This document shows, piece after piece, positions 58,864 through 64,000 of a stretch of DNA of 64,000 nt (its first letter is position 1; every line of letters starts with the position of its first letter). Location of the stretch: NCBI RefSeq assembly GCF_008692195.1, contig NZ_RXOM01000065.1, forward strand, positions 62,001-126,000. The letters are read 5' to 3'. This stretch comes from Salegentibacter sp. R32 (lineage in GTDB: Bacteria; Bacteroidota; Bacteroidia; Flavobacteriales; Flavobacteriaceae). The notes under the pieces are model-generated. The model did no database searches. It saw nothing but the letters and a program-made list of their open reading frames with translations, and was not told the DNA's origin. Position numbers and translations under genes: made by a program.

Positions 58864-58891
58864 TGGTTGCCTTTATAATTAAAGGCAACCA
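58864..58891 (+). promoter_or_regulatory. Intercistronic hairpin between receptor and hydrolase genes
   Basis: A perfect 11-bp stem (TGGTTGCCTTT / AAAGGCAACCA) with a 6-base loop. The following bases are only weakly T-rich, so partial termination or a 3' mRNA stabiliser are both possible. Confidence 0.6.
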
Positions 58892-58905
58892 TTATATTCT
58901 TAGTT

Positions 58906-60216
58906 ATGAAAGAAAAATTAATAGAAAAAGCTACACAAATTTTAAATAATAATAATAAAGGAGGGTTTACTATACCTTCAGAAGGGCTGTATCCTTTTCA
59001 ATGGAATTGGGATTCAGGGTTTATAGCTATAGGTTTAGCCCATATAAATATTGAATTAGCAAAAAAAGAACTAGAATCTTTACTTGATGCTCAATGGGAA
59101 AACGGATTTGTACCTCATATAGTGTTTCATAATGATTCTGATAGCTATTTCCCTGGTCCAGATTTTCATCTTTCCAAATTGCACCCAGAAGCTTCTAAAA
59201 AATATAGAACAACGGGTATGACGCAACCTCCGGTATTAGGTTTTGTACTACAAGAGTTATACAAAATTGCAGAAGATAAAAAAGCTATTTTAGAGTTTAT
59301 AGATTCTATTATCGATAAGGTGTTTAAAAAACATACATACCTTTATGAAAATCGAGATCCAAACAACGAAGGCTTAATGTATATTTGGCATAATTGGGAG
59401 TCGGGTACAGATAATTCTCCCATTTGGGATGAGGTTTGGTCTAAAATGAAAAATGTACCCAAGTACACTTTTAAACGTAAAGATACTACACATATAGACG
59501 CATCGCAACGCCCTTCTAATGAGGAGTATAATAATTATTTGCATCTTATAGAAATTGCAAAATCACATAATTATAATGAGCAAAAAATTGCAGAAAATTC
59601 ACCCTTTTTAATCCAAGACCCTCTTTTTAATGCAATGCTAATAGCTTCAAATGAGGCTTTAATAGAGTTATATACTAAATTAGGAAGAGAAGAAAATATA
59701 GATCAATTAAAGGCTTGGCAGTCTAAAACAATTAAAAATTTCAACGAAAAATTATTTGATGAAAATTTAGGAGCATATATACATTATGATCTAAGAAATA
59801 ATACACATATTCGTAAAATTACTTCTTCTTCATTTGCTCCATTATTTACAAGTGCACCAAGTACAAAACAATTAGAGCTAATGCAAAATTGTTATTCAGA
59901 AAAATTTGATACTTCAGATTTATATGCTTGTGCATCTTTCGATCCTACCCACCAAGATTTTAATCCCAAAAAATACTGGCGTGGCCCAGTATGGATAAAT
60001 TTAAATTGGATAATTTATAAAGGCTTTTTAAAACACGATAAGCAAAAGCTAGCCGAAAAAATAAAAAATGACTCTATAGAATTAATTGAGAAATTCGGTT
60101 TTTACGAATATTTTAATCCTCATAGAAAATTAAATAATTCTGAAGAAAGCAATGGTTGCGGAGGAGCTAATTTTTCTTGGTCTGCAGCTTTACTATTAGA
60201 TATCTTGAACGCTTAA
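58906..60216 (+). CDS. GH63-type alpha-glycosylglycerate hydrolase
   Basis: 436 residues, no signal peptide, so cytosolic. An (alpha/alpha)6-barrel of the GH63/trehalase clan: YPFQWNWDSGFIAIGL (29-44), FVPHIVFHND, SYFPGPDF, HNWESGTDNSPIWDEV (163-178), YWRGPVWINLNW (357-368) and FYEYFNPHRK. Length and motif order match bacterial mannosyl-/glucosyl-glycerate hydrolases of about 410-450 residues. Candidate catalytic acid is D169 and base E401; Y29, W33, Y81, R202, Y208 and W363 would line the glycerate pocket, by recalled comparison with the glucosylglycerate hydrolase structure. Predicted products are a hexose plus D-glycerate; the glycerate kinase two genes on supports this. Mannose versus glucose cannot be decided. 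Confidence 0.82.
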   Translation: MKEKLIEKATQILNNNNKGGFTIPSEGLYPFQWNWDSGFIAIGLAHINIELAKKELESLLDAQWENGFVPHIVFHNDSDSYFPGPDFHLSKLHPEASKKYRTTGMTQPPVLGFVLQELYKIAEDKKAILEFIDSIIDKVFKKHTYLYENRDPNNEGLMYIWHNWESGTDNSPIWDEVWSKMKNVPKYTFKRKDTTHIDASQRPSNEEYNNYLHLIEIAKSHNYNEQKIAENSPFLIQDPLFNAMLIASNEALIELYTKLGREENIDQLKAWQSKTIKNFNEKLFDENLGAYIHYDLRNNTHIRKITSSSFAPLFTSAPSTKQLELMQNCYSEKFDTSDLYACASFDPTHQDFNPKKYWRGPVWINLNWIIYKGFLKHDKQKLAEKIKNDSIELIEKFGFYEYFNPHRKLNNSEESNGCGGANFSWSAALLLDILNA

Positions 60217-60220
60217 ACCT

Positions 60221-61828
60221 ATGAATTATTTAGATTATATAATTATAGCTGTTTATTTACTAGGCTTTTTAGGAATAGGTTATTTCTTTAAAGAAAATAA
60301 AAATTCAAGCGATTATTTTTTAGGAGGAAGATCTATTGGTTGGTTTCCGTTAAGTTTATCTACAATGGCAACGCAACTTTCAGCAATCAGCTTTATTTCT
60401 GCTCCTGCTTTTGTAGGTTTAAAAGAGGGTGGAGGTTTGCAATGGCTTACCTATGAGCTAGCAGTACCTTTAGCAATGGCTTTTTTGTTAGTCATGATTA
60501 TTCCTACTTTATACAAATCAGGAATTATTAGTGTTTATGAATTTTTAGAAAAAAGATTCGATGCATCTTCACGCTTATTAATAGCATTTGTTTTTCAGAT
60601 AAGCAGGTCTGTAGCAACTGGAGTAATGGTGTATACGATGGCTTTAATTTTACAGGCAACTACAGGTATCGAGTTTTGGATCTCTGTTATTTTAATAGGT
60701 ATTATTACCATGATTTATTCCTTTCAAGGAGGAATGAAAGCCGTTATTTGGGGAGATGTAATACAAATGTGTATTCTTTTCTTCGGAATTGTGATCTGCT
60801 TGGGTTATGGTTTAAGTGAGTTAGGTGGAGTTTCTAATTTTTTAACCGAAGTAGATTCAGATCGTTTAGTGGCTATAGATTTTACAAAATGGGGATTTAA
60901 TAACGCAGATGGTAACGATGAGTTTGGTTTTTGGCCTATGATTATAGGTGGTTTCTTTTTATATGCTTCTTATTATGGTACAGATCAAACACAATCTCAA
61001 CGTTTGCTTTCTTCTAAAGATATGCCTACTATTAAAAGATTATTGTTAGCCAATGGTATATTTCGTTTTCCTATAACACTTACCTATTGTTTTATGGGGC
61101 TTGTTTTAGGTACTTTATTACTGCAAGATGTTGGTTTTCAAAATTTATTAGATGCTACTTACCAAGAAAATATAGGAAGTCTTGCTGGTAAAAAAGCAGA
61201 TTTAATGGTACCTATTTTTATTATTAAATACTTGCCTAATGGTATTATTGGTATTTTAATAGTAGCAATTATGTCTGCCGCAATGTCTTCTTTAAGCTCT
61301 ACTGTAAATTCTTTATCTGCAGTTACCTTGGAAGATTTCGTAAAACGTTTTAAACCAAATGTAACAGATAACGAGTATGTAAAGTACTCTAGATTTATCT
61401 CTCTATTTTGGGGATTAGTTTGTTTAGGTTTTGCATTTTTTGCAGGTAGTATAGAAGGTACCGTAATAGAAGTAATTAATAAAATTAGTTCTGTTTTTTA
61501 CGGACCAATATTGGCAGCTTTTATATTGGCGATTGCTTCTAAAAAAGTGCAAGCCATAGGTGCCAATATAGGTATTGTTGCAGGTGTAGGTCTTAATATT
61601 TATTTATGGCTGGCTGTACCAGAAGTTTTTTGGTTCTGGTGGAATGCTATTGGTTGCTTAACTACCATTATAGTTGCTATAGTAATTAGTAGTTTTATAA
61701 GAAATAAGAAAAGCAAAACCATTGAAGTGGTTTGGTATAAAAATGCAAAATCTGCAGTGATAACTTTATTGGCTTACTTTGTAATTATTGCGGTTTTAGC
61801 CTGGTCACTTTCAAAAATATTAAGTTAA
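60221..61828 (+). CDS. Sodium/solute symporter (SSS family)
   Basis: 535 residues, about 14 membrane helices. LGGRSIGWFPLSLSTMATQ and the Na+-site stretch IMSAAMSSLSSTVNSLSAV are typical of the SSS (SGLT-like) family, closest by eye to the sugar-type members. Likely moves the glycosylglycerate across the inner membrane with Na+, since the hydrolase is cytosolic. Four bases after the hydrolase stop and directly against the kinase start, so one transcript. Confidence 0.88.
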   Translation: MNYLDYIIIAVYLLGFLGIGYFFKENKNSSDYFLGGRSIGWFPLSLSTMATQLSAISFISAPAFVGLKEGGGLQWLTYELAVPLAMAFLLVMIIPTLYKSGIISVYEFLEKRFDASSRLLIAFVFQISRSVATGVMVYTMALILQATTGIEFWISVILIGIITMIYSFQGGMKAVIWGDVIQMCILFFGIVICLGYGLSELGGVSNFLTEVDSDRLVAIDFTKWGFNNADGNDEFGFWPMIIGGFFLYASYYGTDQTQSQRLLSSKDMPTIKRLLLANGIFRFPITLTYCFMGLVLGTLLLQDVGFQNLLDATYQENIGSLAGKKADLMVPIFIIKYLPNGIIGILIVAIMSAAMSSLSSTVNSLSAVTLEDFVKRFKPNVTDNEYVKYSRFISLFWGLVCLGFAFFAGSIEGTVIEVINKISSVFYGPILAAFILAIASKKVQAIGANIGIVAGVGLNIYLWLAVPEVFWFWWNAIGCLTTIIVAIVISSFIRNKKSKTIEVVWYKNAKSAVITLLAYFVIIAVLAWSLSKILS

Positions 61829-62974
61829 ATGAAATTTGTAATAGCTCCAGATAAATTTAAAGGATCGTTAACTGGTTTTGAATTCTGTACTGCAGTAGAA
61901 AAAGGATTAGTAAAAGTATTTCCTCAAGCAGAAATAATTCATCTACCCTTAGCAGATGGAGGTGATGGTACCTTAGAAATTGCGCAGCATCATTTAAAAG
62001 GTACTAAAATTGAGATCTTAGTAAACGATCCTTTTTTTAGAAAAATAAAGGCTTCTTATGTTTTTTCTAAAGATACAGAAATTGCGTATATAGAAATGGC
62101 AGAAGCTTCTGGCTTAAAACGTATTGCAGAAAATGAAAAAAATGTAATGCGAGCAACTTCCTTCGGTACAGGAGAATTAATTCTGCACGCTATAGAAAAA
62201 GGAGCTAAGCATATATTATTGGGTATAGGCGGAAGCGCCACTAACGATTGTGGTATGGGGATGGCCGCTGCATTAGGCTATTCATTTTTAGATGCAAATG
62301 GGCAAAAGTTAAAACCTATTGGAGCTAATTTGACACAAGTAGAAACAATAGATGTTTCTAATGTGCAAGAAAAATTAAAAAATATAAAATTTTCTATAGC
62401 TTGTGATGTACAAAATCCGTTATACGGAAATGAGGGAGCTGCTTTTGTGTATGCAGAGCAAAAGGGGGCAAGTATAGAAAACATTTTGCAATTAGATAGA
62501 GGCTTGCAGCATTTTGCAAACATATTACAACAACAGTTTGGAGTAGATTGTCAGCAAATTAACGGAGCAGGTGCAGCTGGAGGGGTTGGTGCTGGAAGCA
62601 TAGTTTTTTTAAACGGTAATTTAGTTTCTGGAATAGAGCTTATTAAAAATATAAGTAATTTTGATGAGGTTATACAAGATGCAGATTGGTTAATTACTGG
62701 AGAAGGAAAACTTGACGAGCAAACTTTTTACGGAAAAACCATACAAGGTGTTATTAACTCTGCAAAGCAAAATAATATACCAGTAGCTGCTTTTTGTGGA
62801 GCAATTTCTTTAAATATAGAGCAACAACAGAAAATGGGGTTAACCTACTGTACTTCCATTTTAAAAACTATTTCTAGTTTACAAGAGGCAATAAATTATT
62901 CAGAAGAAAATCTTATTCATTCTGTATATAATTTTGCAAACCTTATAAAATTCAGAAAAAAATTAAGTGATTAA
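61829..62974 (+). CDS. Glycerate kinase (GlxK/GarK family)
   Basis: 381 residues. Family signature from the first residues, MKFVIAPDKFKGSLTG, then LADGGDGTLE, the nucleotide/substrate block IGGSATNDCGMGMAAALG (about 131-148), ACDVQNPLYGNEGAA, GAGAAGGVGAG and ITGEGKLDEQTFYGKT. Phosphorylates D-glycerate, mostly to 2-phosphoglycerate in this class, feeding enolase. It starts on the base after the symporter stop. No tartronate or glyoxylate genes are nearby, so glycerate most likely comes from the GH63 hydrolase. Confidence 0.93.
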   Translation: MKFVIAPDKFKGSLTGFEFCTAVEKGLVKVFPQAEIIHLPLADGGDGTLEIAQHHLKGTKIEILVNDPFFRKIKASYVFSKDTEIAYIEMAEASGLKRIAENEKNVMRATSFGTGELILHAIEKGAKHILLGIGGSATNDCGMGMAAALGYSFLDANGQKLKPIGANLTQVETIDVSNVQEKLKNIKFSIACDVQNPLYGNEGAAFVYAEQKGASIENILQLDRGLQHFANILQQQFGVDCQQINGAGAAGGVGAGSIVFLNGNLVSGIELIKNISNFDEVIQDADWLITGEGKLDEQTFYGKTIQGVINSAKQNNIPVAAFCGAISLNIEQQQKMGLTYCTSILKTISSLQEAINYSEENLIHSVYNFANLIKFRKKLSD

Positions 62975-63009
62975 CTTTATCAATAAGTTTTAGTGTTAAT
63001 AGGTATTGG

Positions 63010-63030
63010 TAATTGCTTGCAATTATTTCT
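63010..63030 (+). terminator. Terminator candidate after the glycerate kinase
   Basis: A 6-bp stem TAATTG / CAATTA with loop CTTG, then TTTCT. It overlaps the stop of the convergent ion channel gene. Confidence 0.4.
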
Positions 63031-63859
63031 CACGATTTAAAGGATAACCACAATTGTGGCAAAACTCTGCACCATCTAAATGTTTAGTTTCATTACAATG
63101 ATAGCACGATTGAGTGTTTGTAGATGGTTTCTTTTCACCTTTAGAAAATTCTGCACTTACAATTCCTGTAGGGACGGCAATTACACCGTAACCTAAAATC
63201 ATAATCACAGAGGCTAAAAACTGACCAAGTGGAGTTATAGGGTGAATATCTCCAAACCCAACAGTAGTTAGTGTTACAATACACCAATATAGACTTACAG
63301 GAATGTTGGTAAAACCGCTTTCTGCACCTTCGATCATATACATCGCTGTCCCGAAAATGAGGCAAAGAATAAGCACGGCAAATAGAAAAACTGAAATTTT
63401 TGCGCGACTATCTTTTAACGCTTGCATTAAACGATCGCCTTCACCAATATATCTACTTACTTTTAAAATTCTGAATACACGTAACAAGCGTAAAGCTCTT
63501 ACCGTGATTAATGCGCTACCGCTGCCTGGTAATAAAAAAGAAACATATAGCGGAATGGTCGAGAAAAAATCGATTAAACCGTAAAAACTAAAAATATAGC
63601 GTTTTGGTTTTTGTATGCAAATTACGCGAGCAATATATTCTAAGCTAAAAAGAATGGTAATGATCCACTCGGCCACATACATATATTCGTAAATCCAAGG
63701 ATCAAGACCTTTTACACTCTCGAGCATAACAAAAATGATACTCAAAAAGATGATGATGAGTAAAACTACATCAAAAGCTTTACCAGCCGGCGTGTCTGCT
63801 TCATAAATTACTTCGTGTAATTTTTCTCGCCAAGAGCTATTTTTAGAGGTAGTTTTCAA
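63023..63859 (-). CDS. Voltage-gated-type K+ channel with C-terminal zinc ribbon
   Basis: 278 residues, six membrane helices. S4 carries a charge at every third residue (R121, R124, R127, R130, K133, R136) and the pore has the K+ filter TTVGFGD (198-204), so it resembles Kv channels. After S6 a short linker leads to CYHC near 252-255 and CHNC near 267-270, a zinc ribbon with C252, C255, C267 and C270. Inner-membrane K+ conductance is expected; the ribbon may mediate assembly or sensing. Convergent with the glycerate kinase. Confidence 0.9.
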   Translation of the reverse strand: MKTTSKNSSWREKLHEVIYEADTPAGKAFDVVLLIIIFLSIIFVMLESVKGLDPWIYEYMYVAEWIITILFSLEYIARVICIQKPKRYIFSFYGLIDFFSTIPLYVSFLLPGSGSALITVRALRLLRVFRILKVSRYIGEGDRLMQALKDSRAKISVFLFAVLILCLIFGTAMYMIEGAESGFTNIPVSLYWCIVTLTTVGFGDIHPITPLGQFLASVIMILGYGVIAVPTGIVSAEFSKGEKKPSTNTQSCYHCNETKHLDGAEFCHNCGYPLNREK

Positions 63860-64000
63860 TAAATTTTAGTTTTATGTTTTTAGTCAAGCTGAAGTGTTTT
63901 GGGCAGCTTCAACAAGACAACATCGAAAATATTATAAATTAGTTACAAATAAAACTTTAATTAAAACTCTACAATTTTATAAGGTTTATTCTTGCGCAAG
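63860..64000. other. Upstream region of the ion channel gene
   Basis: 141 AT-rich bases with no clear open frame, RNA or promoter match; ends at the window edge. Confidence 0.4.

Noticed and set aside
55079-62974. SusC/SusD polysaccharide utilisation locus
   Set aside because: No SusD gene, no secreted glycoside hydrolase, and the hydrolase lacks a signal peptide; a small-solute pathway fits better.

Overview
The window is chromosomal DNA of a Bacteroidota member, almost certainly a marine Flavobacteriaceae. The evidence is: recurrent -7 elements of the TAnnTTTG type; TonB-dependent receptors with an N-terminal carboxypeptidase-like domain; C-terminal type IX secretion sorting domains; DUF4249, DUF4835 and UMF1-family proteins; a YtxJ bacilliredoxin; a Bacteroidota-type RNA polymerase omega; and an AT-rich, densely packed gene layout. 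No tRNA, rRNA, CRISPR array, prophage or insertion sequence was recognised. The only RNA gene found is the small SRP RNA.

Layout. 1-9 kb: clpB (cut by the window edge), ytxJ, fumarylacetoacetase, glyA, a DUF2059 protein and two lipoproteins. 9-16 kb: SRP RNA, an SDR enzyme, a thioredoxin-fold lipoprotein without its cysteines, an ABC-F ATPase with a degenerate second P-loop, a UMF1 transporter and a three-repeat lipoprotein. 16-20 kb: a minus-strand operon TonB receptor > DUF4249 > murQ > small membrane protein. 20-29 kb: a lysozyme-fold protein, an RsmI-like methyltransferase, a secreted PQQ-type sugar dehydrogenase, an LMW phosphatase, dnaA, a thioesterase, and the ribD > HAD > EamA > yigZ operon. 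29-36 kb: prmC wedged between REP-like repeats, a LOG protein, a VOC protein, an abnormally long ligA, an exonuclease-BRCT gene and a CDP-alcohol transferase. 36-44 kb: a two-gene 5'-nucleotidase, an M61 peptidase, dapA, and the bamD-rpoZ-coaBC-DUF4835 run. 44-55 kb: recN, fabI, a T9SS cargo protein, a glycosyltransferase, a YbbR-like protein, coaE, a two-component system and miaA. 55-63 kb: a compact accessory catabolic locus. 63-64 kb: a voltage-gated-type K+ channel with a zinc ribbon.

Two regions stand out. (1) 55079-62974 encodes a LacI regulator divergent from TonB receptor > GH63-type glycosylglycerate hydrolase > Na+/solute symporter > glycerate kinase. Two perfect inverted repeats of near-identical sequence lie in the regulator/receptor gap. 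Together this reads as a self-contained pathway for taking up and degrading an alpha-glycosylglycerate (mannosylglycerate/digeneaside or glucosylglycerate), compatible solutes of red algae and cyanobacteria. (2) ligA and its downstream neighbour look like a mosaic. LigA is about 150 residues too long, with an unrecognised insertion after the zinc finger. Base composition falls sharply from about 33.49 kb to 35.2 kb, then recovers inside the BRCT domain of the exonuclease gene, as if a foreign ligA 3' half plus exonuclease had recombined into a resident ligA and taken over its BRCT-coding end.

All calls come from reading the sequence and recalled family knowledge; no database search was run. 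GC figures are hand counts of single 60-base lines.
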